From positions 1 through 64,000 of the forward strand of contig JAQNDB010000562.1 in the NCBI GenBank assembly GCA_029204045.2: DNA of 64,000 nucleotides, read 5' to 3'. The notes beneath the pieces were generated by a model. That model did no database searches. It saw nothing but the letters and a program-made list of their open reading frames with translations, and was not told the DNA's origin. Of this stretch, positions 11,701 through 21,415 are shown piece by piece. The translations under genes were made by a program, and so were the position numbers. Every line of letters begins with the position of its first letter. The first letter of the stretch is position 1. The DNA is from Tillandsia leiboldiana (lineage: Eukaryota; Streptophyta; Magnoliopsida; Poales; Bromeliaceae).

Positions 11701-11916
11701 GAGCTGGGAGAGACATTTGTACATTTTTGAGAGCTATGTTGTAGCTTCTTTTCTGCTCTTATCTGAGTTGTACTAGTTGTAGTTAGCTTTGTTATGCTCT
11801 TTTATTTTATCTAGCTATCTGAGCAGGTTACCAGCGCTTCGTGTACACGGAAAATTCCGAGTGCACGGCGGATCTGTAGACGAGCCTGGGTTCTGGTTTA
11901 CACCCGGGGCGTGACA
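8713..11916 (+). repeat. RE2 3' LTR (3204 bp)
   Basis: Begins TGTAGTATTC directly after the polypurine tract and ends CCCGGGGCGTGACA. U3 (8713 to about 9590) is GC-rich with four CACGTG boxes, a 24-bp perfect palindrome, a 13-bp inverted repeat and a TATA box at 9561. R-U5 (about 2.3 kb) is AT-richer and non-coding. A U5 hairpin (11841-11866) of GTGTACACGG against CCGAGTGCAC lies 50 bp before the end. The element is unusually LTR-heavy: LTR length exceeds the pol fragment. Confidence 0.9.
9039..9568 (+). promoter_or_regulatory. RE2 U3 promoter: G-boxes, palindromes, TATA box
   Basis: CACGTG cores lie at 9041, 9337, 9392 and 9442, most as GCCACGTGGC or CCACGTGTC, the sites of plant bZIP and bHLH factors. 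An inverted CCAAT box (ATTGG) is at 9057. A 24-bp perfect palindrome centred on CTCGAG covers 9315-9338. An inverted repeat with 13-bp arms (9502-9514 and 9522-9534, 7-nt loop) contains the palindrome TTCGGGCGCCCGAA and ends 26 bp before TATATAAA at 9561-9568. Promoter function is inferred from position in U3. Confidence 0.7.
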
Positions 11917-12212
11917 TTAGGTTCCCTTTACCTAAGTTCCATGTCATACTTGTCCTAGAGTTCCTTGACTCTATGCTGATCACTAGTCCACCTTAGGTTC
12001 TCTTTACCTAAGTTCCATGTCATATACATCCTAGAGTTCCCTGACTCTATGTTGATCACTAGTTCTCCTTAGGTTTCCTTTACCTAAGTTCCATGTCATA
12101 TACATCCTAGAGTTCCCTGACTCTATGTTGATCACTAGTTCACCTTAGGTTCCCTTTACCTAAGTTCCATGTCATACTCATCCTAGAGTTCCTTGACTCT
12201 ATGTTGATCACT
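11917..12212. repeat. 76-bp tandem repeat, nearly four copies
   Basis: Units start at 11917, 11993, 12069 and 12145, exactly 76 bp apart, each opening TTAGGTT and containing CCTAAGTTCCATGTCATA and CTAGAGTTCC. The last unit decays after about 12212. The array lies in the U5-side part of the RE3 LTR and is cut on its left by RE2. Confidence 0.9.
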
Positions 12213-12774
12213 CTATCCAGTGTCCCTAGGTTATCACCTAAGACCATGCCACTCGTCCACCCTAGGATAACTCCTAAGTTGATGTCACTCGTCAAACCCC
12301 TATACTAGGTTTTCTCCTAGTCTTACTACCAACAAATGTTGTTCCCTTATGTCACGTGATTCCTAGGGTTATACCCTAACATGATCACAATCATAAATAG
12401 CTAATCTTTTTTCATGCATGCAGTTATTTTCATTTCATTCATCAAATAGTAATTACTTCTACGCATGCATATTCATCATATATCTTTGGCAACCAACAGT
12501 TGCACTTTTCATCCGTGTCCATTTACACATGCACATCTATTCCTCTATCTCTGGCAACCAATAGTTGCACTTTTTCATCTGAATCCATCTACACAGGCAA
12601 TCATGATCATAATTTACTAACGCCTCTAACAGGCTACTATCATGCTTCGAATCGAAAAGCAAAGGAGCAAGGGGAGAGGTCACCCAATTTCGGCAGAATT
12701 CCCCACCTTGTGGTGTCCCCAATTGTTTGTAGACACTTACAATTGGTCTCCGCGCGATTCCACTTGTCTCCTCG

Positions 12775-13345
12775 AGCTTGCACGCAAAACGGTGCACATC
12801 CCTCGAGTCCGCATGCAAAACGATGCACGTCCTCCAATCCTGCACGCAAAATGGTGCATGTCATTAAAAACCCACACGTAAAATGATGCGCGCCACATCA
12901 GCCAGCACGCAAAACGATGCGCGACAACACGATCGGCACACGAAACGGTGCACGTACCTCAAATCTACACGCAAAACGGTGCACGCCTCACTGTGGGGTT
13001 GCACGCAAAACGGTGCACATTTTTCCAACCCTGCATGCAAAACAATGCATAACATTAGCGATGACATGCAAAACGGTGCGTGACAACACAATCTGCACGC
13101 GAAACGGTAAATGTACCTCAAATCGGCACGCAAAACGGTGCACGCCTCACTGTGGGGTTGTACGCAAAATGGTGCACATTTTTCTCGTCCTTGTATTGGC
13201 ACGCAAAACGGTGCACATTCCTTTTTCAACATTGCGGGCAAAACGGTGCACGTTTTACGAGTTCGCGTTCAAAACTGCGCATATTCTTCGAATCCGCATG
13301 CAAAACGGTGCGTTATTTCTACAGGCTTGCACGCAAAATGAGGCG
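12775..13345 (-). repeat. RE3 array of GCACCGTTTTGCGTGC-like units
   Basis: About 18 degenerate copies in 570 bp (plus strand GCACGCAAAACGGTGC), spaced about 25-40 bp. Each copy has GCAC at one end and GTGC at the other, able to pair across an 8-nt loop. Related arrays occur at 21003-21415, 28021-28404 and 59055-59735. Confidence 0.85.
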
Positions 13346-13797
13346 CGCCCAAAATGCTCGCGACAGTCCGCGCAGTATAACGAAACAGTAAAACACGGTC
13401 CCTAGCACGCATAAGAGCATGGGGTCAAATCCAATGTCCAAAAGGACGTTCCAAAACTGTGTCAAAAATACCGCAAAATAATACGCGGGATTTACCTCGA
13501 CAACGCCGCGCCGCCCATCTGACTTTTGGAACACTTCGCGCGCTTCACGAGGTCGCCGACGCGCCGCTCCAACCCACGAAATCCCCTCCCTCTCTCCCTC
13601 ACGATGCTCGGTTGGAGAAGAAGAAGAGAAAAGAGAGGAAGAAGGGTCTGCGGGTGGAGAAGGAGGAAGAAAAGAAAAAGAAGAAAAAGGAGAAGAGGGA
13701 GGATTGGTCCAATGGACCGGGTCCACGGGGCACCCAATGGGGAACCGCCGGGTGGCGGTCCACTACACAGGGGCGCGCGCATCCGGTTCAGGCGCGC

Positions 13798-15423
13798 TGT
13801 CACGTGTCGATCGTGTTGGTTCGACCGTGACATCCTTGGGGGCCACTTTTGGAGAACATTTGGTAGGCATTTGGTTTGATAGAGTTACGAGATTGCGAAG
13901 TTGGGACAATCCGTCAGGGTTGAGCCGTGGGCGAACCAACGGAGGCAATTCCCTAGCAATGGCCCATGCCATGACCAAGAAAATGGTGCCGCATGCGGGG
14001 TTTCAAAACGTACCCCTCGGTGAGCACCTTTGTACCCCCGGGGTGCCAAAGGGGTGGATGCCTCGTGGGTTATATAGAGGAGGGGTTGGACACTTGCGAA
14101 GTGGCCCCGACTCCCCTGTTGGCCTATAGGACATAGGCCATCCATTGGCGAGCGGAGTCACCAAGCCTAAGTTCGTGTGAGCGGGATTTGATGGTCATTG
14201 AGCACACGGGCTTAGGGTAATGCCAAAGACACGAGGTCGACGGCATTAAGAAACGGGGTATGCCCAGAGGTTTTTCCTATCGGTTCGCTTGCACTACCTT
14301 ATGCCGTTTCGGATCTCTGTAGTGGAGCGAACGAGCAGATGAGGGACAGTCTTGCGAAGGTTGGTCCGCCTCAATGGACAAGGCTTGCGAAGGCATGTAT
14401 GTGCCAAGCGGGGATTCGTGAGGTGAGAGACCTACGAAGTTTGTGAGGCGAAAGAACGGTCGGTCCGCCGTAATGGACAAGGCTCGCAAAGGCAACGGTG
14501 TCGAGCGGGGATTCGTGCGGCGCGAGACCCACGAAGTAGAAGGAGACAATCGATGCTGGTTTTCGTAAAGTGAGCCATGGAGAGGACCTAGGGTGTTGGG
14601 GGCCAGACATGGCCGTCCAATGGAGGTGCCGAATGGCTAGCGAAGCGGACCGAGGCCGATTCGATTGTGGGCGACATCCGTCGAGCAAACCTTGGATGCG
14701 GGGCCGAGTGTGTTGGCGGCCGAGCATGGTCGTGCAATGGAGGTGCCAGGTGGTTGGCGACGCGGGGAGAACGTCGCTAGGTTGGCAAACCCTTGTGAAG
14801 GGAACACATGCGGGAACAAGTAGTGTGGGGTATTCGGGAAGCGGACCTTGGACCGAATCGGGAGCGATGACGGAACCAGGTGGCCGGCGGAACGGGACAA
14901 GCCCGACTCAACGATGGATTCCGTAGTGGAAATTGAGGGGCGCGGGGCGCCTTAGCAAGGCAATGGGCTGGCGGACGGGCAGGATGCGTGGGAAAGGTCG
15001 CTCGGTTAAGCAGACGAGTGGAACGCGCAAGGACAGCTCGCTCGGGCCCATTCTAATGGACTAAGTTGGGAGAACTTGTATTGTCCTGGATGCTTGCTTC
15101 GGAGGCAAAGGGGCATTCGGTTAAGTAGCACTCTCGAGGAGAGTTTGTCCGGCTAGGCGGAATATACTTGGCTTGAAGGCCGACCTCGGTGGCAGGGTTG
15201 TCTGTTCGGAACTCGTGGAGTTCGACAAGGGGTTCGACGTAAGGTGCGACGCCAGGCAGTCAGGCTCGTGGAGGAGCCTGCTTGGTTAATGCTTGAGTTG
15301 TGATCTCGCTGTTTAAGTTCGAGGGCGTGTCCGTGGCAAGGGACTCGGGAAGGCTGGCTCGGGTGTGCGACACTTGAGCGCCGCATGGGGTAATTTTAAG
15401 GCGAAAAAGCTAACCCCGTGACA
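13798..15423 (+). repeat. RE4 5' LTR
   Basis: Starts TGTCACGTGTCGATCG and ends ACCCCGTGACA; the terminal TGTCACG and CGTGACA form a 7-bp inverted repeat. A TATA-like TATATAGA is at 14071-14078. The first 35 bp contain an imperfect inverted repeat that ends with an extra CGTGACA at 13826-13832. Confidence 0.93.
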
Positions 15424-15425
15424 AG

Positions 15426-15437
15426 TGGTATCAGAGC
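15426..15437 (+). promoter_or_regulatory. RE4 primer binding site (tRNA-iMet)
   Basis: TGGTATCAGAGC, 2 nt after the 5' LTR end, matches the initiator Met tRNA 3' end used by the Ty3 elements here. Confidence 0.92.
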
Positions 15438-18044
15438 TAAGTTTAGCTCATGGGTTGAAGATTTGGTCGGAAGGTGCGACCTTGGCGGCGAAGTTGGTGT
15501 GAGTGGAGTCACTCCAACGAAGGTACTAGGCATCGGCGAGGCACTGTGGCGGTATTACGCTTGTGGGAGATGCGGAGTCAGAGTGTGGCGGGCTCTAGTA
15601 CAGTACTTGTGAAAATGGCTAAGTCCTAAGTCGTGTGGCGGCGACGAGGCATTGATTAGGAGAATCATTATATGGTCCGTGGTCGCGGTTACCATGGAGT
15701 GGAATTAGGCAGGTGCCTAAGGAACCTGAGCTCGTGGAGTGGCGTTTGCGGCTTAGGAAAGGAGAGGAACACATTGAGCGGCAATGTGCTTCCGGGGTTG
15801 TGGTCTTGCAGCGAATGAATCTCTAGAAGGGAAGGATTGGGATGCAGCACACGCGGCAAAAGTGTTACTTCGTAGTGACTGAATTTAAGTATCTCAGTAC
15901 AAGAAGATCGATTACTCTTTGAGTGTGTACCCATGAATTGGATAGAGTTATCTCGGTGCGAGGAAGAGATCACAATTGGACCTTTACTCTTCGAGTAAGG
16001 AGAAGAGTCTGTATCTGGGCAGGGCGGTGACAGCGTTGATTGTTCAGAACAGCATCCACGTGTACCATGGACGGATGATGTGGATCCCGCTGATGGGTGT
16101 AGTCAAGGTTGTGGTAGAACCGAAACTCGTGCAGCGGAGGTGGGCATTGCGAATGCCTGGATTTGGTCTGAGTGCGCTCGGCGGTGCTTGCGACTCAGGG
16201 TGGGGGAGCACATTTGAGCAGAATGTGTCCCGATGTTTGGTGACTCGATAAAGGGATCTCGTCTAAGGAACGTGGCGGATAAAACACACATGACAGAAGA
16301 GTTCACTTCGTGGAGCACAAGTTGGAAACCAAGACTGATCGGGTCCGTGGCAGTAACAGCTAAGCTTTGGGCTAGGTTGTGAAGTGGGCCAAGGGTTACT
16401 GGATGGTTTGGTGTTCCTCACTTGGGGCGAGAAGGCCGATGGGGAGATCGGTTGCTCTCAATGGTGTGGCCACAGGTTGGACGAATGACTATTCGAGTGG
16501 ATCAAACGATGAGATTGGACTTTGTTCAGAGGAACAAGGTAAGGGGCTATGTTCGGGGGAAGCAGTGACAGTGCTAAGGTCTCGAGATAGCGGGCACGCA
16601 TCCGTGCGGGACGGATCGTGTGGCTCTACTGACGGAGAGCAAAGGTTGTGTGAGGGCCGAAGCTTTCAGAGCAGGGAGATTTGGACTCGAGTGTAGACGA
16701 AGAGACAAGTCAGGACACTCGAGTTGACTTTGGTCCAGGATCGCCTAGTGACATGTTGTTGGGAGGGGAAAGACCCAGTTGTCAACTCAAAGGGTCGAGG
16801 TATCACAATTTTTGAGGGGGTGGACGTTGGATGGCGACATCACCGTTATCAGCAGTTGTGAGAAAGACTAGCAGATGGGTTAAGCTTGGGTTCCGTTCAG
16901 CGGCTATCGCGAAGGTGATTGCTGGAGGTATGGAGGATGACAAGTTTGAGCAATGGAAACGAGGTGTCGTTAGTCTCAAACTTGGCCGAGGACTTTGGTG
17001 GAGGACCGAAGTCGGGTTCGGCAAAAGCCTAAAGGGAGTGGGCTTGAGCGACCGAGAGTACAGAAGCCTAAGGTGCTAAGCAGCAATGAGTAGCGAAAGT
17101 GCAGAGCAGTCAGGAGGCACGACAAGAGTTCATAGTGGAGCAAGTAGATGTGCGAAGTAGCCGAGGACAGGCTTGTCTCGACGAAAGACTCGAAAACTCG
17201 TAGAGACCATGGTGATGGCTTGACGTTGTGTGATTGCGGGGGCATTGGTGAAGCAAAAGTTGTGTGCGGGAAGGGCACGAGACAGGCGCAAGTACTCATG
17301 GATATTGGAAGGGGTTGGATGTTGATCTGGCCTGACCGCAGTTTATGTCCAGGGTGTTCCAAGGTGGGGAACCCTAGGTGACTGTTGTGATACTTCGAGG
17401 TGGAGAAGCGAAGCCGAGCTGCGAGCTGATTCGCGTTGGACGCTCCAAGACGTTGGGACGTTTGGAGTTTGACCTTGGAAGGAGCGAGGGAGGGCCACTC
17501 TACTGATTTTCTAAGGAACTCGTGCACGCTTCGGATGGGCGTATTCGCGGAGTATACCGAGTTCACTGATTGGTCCGGTAGCTTTCTGAAAGAGATCGCT
17601 AGCTGGAAAGGGATTTCCCTGAGAGGGAGGCACAAGGTTGGCTACTAGATGCAGGAAACTTGGGTTAAGTAGGGGCGAAAAGGACAGAAGGGTCGAGTAG
17701 CGCCCCGAAAAGGACCGAGTTGCAGAGGAGTGCCAGTCCCATTTGGATAGTCGTGAGCAGACGACAAGGTTAACATTCTAGTTCCGTGGAGGAGTTTTGT
17801 GGTGCGGGGGAGGCATCCGGAGCTGCGGAGCTTCAACTCAAGGGGACAGAATGGTTTTTACAGAGTAATTGGTCGGGAAGGACCAAGGAGCTTCAGCGAC
17901 GCGTTGAGTAGCGGACATGCTCAAGTGCGGGTCAGTGTGGCATGCGATGCCAAGGCGGAGGACAGCTCTGATCTGGAATAGTGGTTGGCAGCTATCAACC
18001 AAGCTGGAAGAACGGATGTACATCGACGAGGGCGTCGATAACTT
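15438..18044 (+). other. RE4 interior without recognisable coding
   Basis: I looked for zinc knuckles, protease DTGA, RT FIDD/YVDD, RNase H and integrase motifs on both strands and found none. Only short open frames exist; the longest (16976-17635, minus) has no family signature. The sequence is not a simple repeat. It could be a decayed interior or unrelated carried DNA; I cannot decide by eye. Confidence 0.7.
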
Positions 18045-18057
18045 GGGTGGGGGAGTC
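18045..18057 (+). promoter_or_regulatory. RE4 polypurine tract
   Basis: GGGTGGGGGAGTC lies directly before the 3' LTR. It is intact, consistent with recent replication of the element. Confidence 0.8.
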
Positions 18058-19683
18058 TGTCACGTGTCGATCGTGTTGGTTCGACCGTGACATCCTTAGG
18101 GGCCACTTTTGGAGAACATTTGGTAGGCATTTGGGTTGACAGAGTTACGAGATTGCAAAGTTGGGACAATCCGTCAGGGTTGAGCCGTGGGCGAACCAAC
18201 GGAGGCAATTCCCTAGCAATGGCCCATGCCATGACCAAGAAAATGGTGCCGCATGCGGGGTTTCAAAACGTACCCCTCGGTGAGCACCTTTGTACCCTCG
18301 GGGTGCCAAAGGGGTGGATGCCTCATGGGTTATATAGAGGAGGGGTTGGACACTTGCGAAGTGGCCCCGACTCCCCCGTTGGCCTATAGGACATAGGCCA
18401 TCCCTTGGCGAGCGGAGTCGCCAAGCCTAAGTTCGTGTGAGCGGGATTTGATGGTCATTGAGCACACGGGCTTAGGGTAATGCCAAAGACACGAGGTCGA
18501 CGGCATTATGGAACGGGGTATGCCCAGAGGTTTTTCCTCTCGGTTCGCTTGCACTACCTTATGTCGTTTCGGATCTCTGTAGTGGAGTGAACGAGCAGAT
18601 GAGGGACAGTCTTGCGAAGGTTGGTCCGCCTCAATGGACAAGGCTTGCGAAGGCATGTATGTGCCGAGCGGGGATTCGTGAGGTGCGAGACCTACGAAGT
18701 TTGTGAGGCGAAAGAACGGTCGGTCCGCCATAATGGACAAGGCTCGCAAAGGCAACGGTGCCGAGCGGGGATTCGTGCGGCGCGAGACCCACGAAGTAGG
18801 AGGAGACAATCGATGCTGGTTTTCGTAAAGTGAGCCATGGAGAGGACCGAGGGTGTTGGGGGCCAGACATGGCCGTCCAATGGAGGTGCCGAATGGCTAG
18901 CGAAGCGGACCGAGGCCGATTCGATTGTGGGCGACATCCGTCGAGCAAACCTTGGATGCGGGGCCGAGTGTGTTGGCGGCCGAGCATGGTCGTGCAATGG
19001 AGGTGCCAGGGGGTTGGCGACGCGGGGAGAACGTCGCTAGATTGGCAAACCCTTGCGAAGGGAACACATGCGGGAACAAGTAGTGTGGGGTATTCGGGAA
19101 GCGGACCTTGGACCGAATCCGGAGCGATGACGGAACCAAGTGGCCGCCGGAACGGGACAAGCCCGACTCGACGATGGATTCCGTAGTGGTAATTGAGGGG
19201 CACAGGGCGCCTTGGCAAGGCAATGGGCTGGCGGACGGGCGGGATGCGTGGGAAAGGTCGCTCGGTTAAGCAGACGAGTGGAACGCGCAAGGATAGCTCA
19301 CTCGGGCCCATTCGAATGGACTAAGTTGGGAGAACTTGTATTGTCCTGGATGCTTGCTTCGGAGGCAAAGGGGCATTCGGTAAAGTAGCACTCTCGAGGA
19401 GAGTTTGTCCGGCTAGGCGGAATATACTTGGCTTGAAGGCCGACCTCGGTGGCGGGGTTGTCTGTTCGGAACTTGTGGAGTTCGACAAGGGGTTCGACGT
19501 AAGGCGCGACGCCAGGCAGTCAGGCTCGCGGAGGAGCCTGCTTGGTTAATGCTTGAGTTGTGATCTCGTTGTTTAAGTTCGAGGGCGTGTCCGTGGCAAG
19601 GGACTCGGGAAGGCTGGCTCGGGTGTGCGACACTTGAGCGCAGAATGGGGTAATTTTAAGGCGAAAAAGCTAAACCCGTGACA
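18058..19683 (+). repeat. RE4 3' LTR
   Basis: Same length as the 5' LTR and aligned without gaps. The TATA-like sequence is at 18331-18338. Terminal dinucleotides TG/CA are intact. Confidence 0.93.
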
Positions 19684-19799
19684 GCGCGCCCTGTGCGCGC
19701 CACACAGGCGCGCACCCCCGCGTGCCCCCACCGGCGCGCGTCCCCGCGCCCGTGCGGCCCAATGGGGGCCTGCCATGTGTCGGCCCCCCTGACCCGCGC
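19684..19799 (-). repeat. RE3 LTR, middle surviving piece
   Basis: 116 bp of GC-rich LTR between RE4 and RE5. It joins 13797 on the left and 30257 on the right once the two elements and their target duplications are removed. Confidence 0.65.
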
Positions 19800-20712
19800 T
19801 GTGAGGTCCCGAAATCCCCCGCGTAGGGTTGCTGGTTGTTGGGCAGCTTTAGGTCGCCGTTGGGGGTGTTGGTGCGCGCGTTGGGGTCCAGAAATGGATT
19901 CGTGGTGCATTTTAGGATTTGTGTTGCATCACTGGAGGCCTGCGTGGTGTGTCGGTGATGTTTGCGCGCAATTTGGACACATCTGGTGGACTTCGGGCTT
20001 AAATTGAGACCCCGTGGGAAATTGGAAGACCCGTCGGGTGCTTTGAAGTGATTTCGCGCGATTCAGATGTCAAAATTGGACTCCGGGTGAAGTCCGGATA
20101 AAAGTTTACCTCTCCGGTCGCCTTCGGGAATTTTTAGAGTTGGAATTTGGCTAATCGGACTTTAAAAATGGACCCGGCGCGAAAATCGGATCGAGTGGGC
20201 ATTCGGCAAATTTTCGGGTGAGAATTTGGAGAAATGGACATCGTTTTTGGATTCAGCGCGCGAAATTGCTAAGAATGGACTATTTATTTGTTTGATTTGG
20301 AGCCCGGTTGATTTGCGCGTTTTTCGAGGCATCGCGGCACGTTTATCGAGGTTCGGCGCGGATCCCGTGGCAGCTTGGCGGCACGGATCCCGAGGGCACG
20401 GCAGGTGTACGGGCGCGGCAGGGGGGAGCAGACGCGCCCTCAGCGCTGAGCGCGCGGGGGCCGCCACGTGGCGGGCCCCCGTTGGCGCCCGCGCGGGCGC
20501 GGGGGCACGCGCGCCCGTGTAACGGGCGCGTGTCCCGCGCCTGGGGTGGCACGGTGCAACGCGCCCGTGTGGCGGGCGCGTTGCCGTGCGCCACGTAGCG
20601 CGTGGGCACGCGCGTGGACCGGGCGCGCGCGCCCATGCGCCGTGGACCGGGGCTGGGGGGTTTCCTATTGGTTGGCGCCGTGAACCAGCATTGTGGACCG
20701 GGACCGTGGACC

Positions 20713-20790
20713 ACCCTCTTTCTCCCCTTTTTCTTCTTCTTCTTCTTTCTCCCCCGCGCCTTCTTTCTTCTCTTTTCTTTCTTTCTTCTC
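20713..20790 (+). promoter_or_regulatory. Pyrimidine tract in RE5 LTR
   Basis: Nearly 80 nt of C and T, mostly CTT/TTC, broken once by CGCGCC. The right LTR repeats it at 27733-27811, and RE3 has the complementary purine tract at 13614-13704. Its place between GC-rich U3 and the leader suggests a plant Y-patch core promoter, which is an inference. Confidence 0.5.
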
Positions 20791-21002
20791 CACCCGAGCG
20801 AGAGGGAGAGTGAGGGAGATGGTGGGAGGTGCGGCGTGGCGTCGTGGGCCTCGTGGAGCGCGCGAGTTTTTTCGTGGGGAGCGTTTCGGCGACGGCGGCG
20901 CAGTCGGGTAGGTCCCGTGTGTTGGTTTTACTGTATTTTTGTACAATTTTCGGGGCGACCTTTTGGACTGTAATTAACCCTCTTGCTCTTTTCTGTGTTG
21001 GG

Positions 21003-21415
21003 CACCGTGCACCGTTTTGCGTGCGGACTCCGGCACCGTTCACCGTTTTGCGTGCGGACTCCGGCACCGTGCACCGTTTTGCGTGCGGACTCCGTTTTGC
21101 GTGCGGACTCCGGCACCGTGCACCGTTTTGCGTGTGGACTCCGTTTTGCGTGCGGACTCCGGCACCGTGCACCGTTTTGCGTGCGGACTCCGGCACCGTG
21201 CATCGTTTTGCGTGCGGACTCCGTTTTGCGTGCGGTTTCCGGCACCGTGCACCGTTTTGCGTGCGGATTCCGGCGCCGTGCACCGTTTCGCGTGCAGACT
21301 CCGTCTTTGGTGCGAACTCCGGCAGCATGCTCCGTTTTGCGTGCGGACTCCGGCGGCGTGCTCCGTTTTGCGTGCGGACTCCGACGGCGTGTCCCGTTTT
21401 GCGTGCGGATCGCGT
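21003..21415 (+). repeat. 31-bp array in RE5 5' LTR
   Basis: Units of 31 bp carrying CACCGTGCACCGTTTTGCG, with shorter truncated units of about 20 bp between some of them; about 17 copies of the TTTTGCGTGC core. The right LTR has one 31-bp unit fewer (28021-28404). Confidence 0.92.

Larger units (their letters stand above)
5788..11916 (+). mobile_element. RE2: Ty3/gypsy chromovirus, 3' half
   Basis: Plus-strand pol from the start of RT to the stop, a polypurine tract and a complete 3' LTR. The 5' portion (5' LTR, gag, protease) would lie left of the window beyond RE1, which interrupts RE2 at the protease-RT boundary. The right end at 11916 is followed by the interrupted RE3 LTR; TTAGG at 11917-11921 is the candidate target duplication, but its partner is not in the window. 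Confidence 0.85.
11917..13797 (-). repeat. RE3 LTR, left surviving piece
   Basis: Part of a minus-strand LTR cut at the left by RE2 and at the right by RE4. It matches, in reverse complement, RE11 (57477-59748) and, around the repeat array and the block after it, the RE5 LTR. Read on the minus strand it holds a purine-rich tract's complement, the sequence AGGTAAATCCCG, an array of GCACCGTTTTGCGTGC-like units, a block matching RE5 near 21420, then 76-bp repeats. No coding is seen. Confidence 0.75.
13798..19683 (+). mobile_element. RE4: complete non-autonomous LTR element (LARD-like)
   Basis: Two 1626-bp LTRs flank a 2634-bp interior. They differ at 44 positions by my count, with no indels (97.3% identity). 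A Met-tRNA primer site follows the left LTR and a polypurine tract precedes the right one. Both sides carry GCGCGC (13792-13797 and 19684-19689), but the surroundings are low-complexity GC so duplication length is ambiguous (4 to 6 bp). No interior frame resembles gag or pol. It is inserted in RE3. Structure fits a large retrotransposon derivative depending on enzymes from other elements. Confidence 0.9.

Noticed and set aside
16976..17635. 219-codon minus-strand frame in RE4 interior as a gene
   Set aside because: No recognisable domain, no supporting start context, and similar open stretches occur in other frames nearby.
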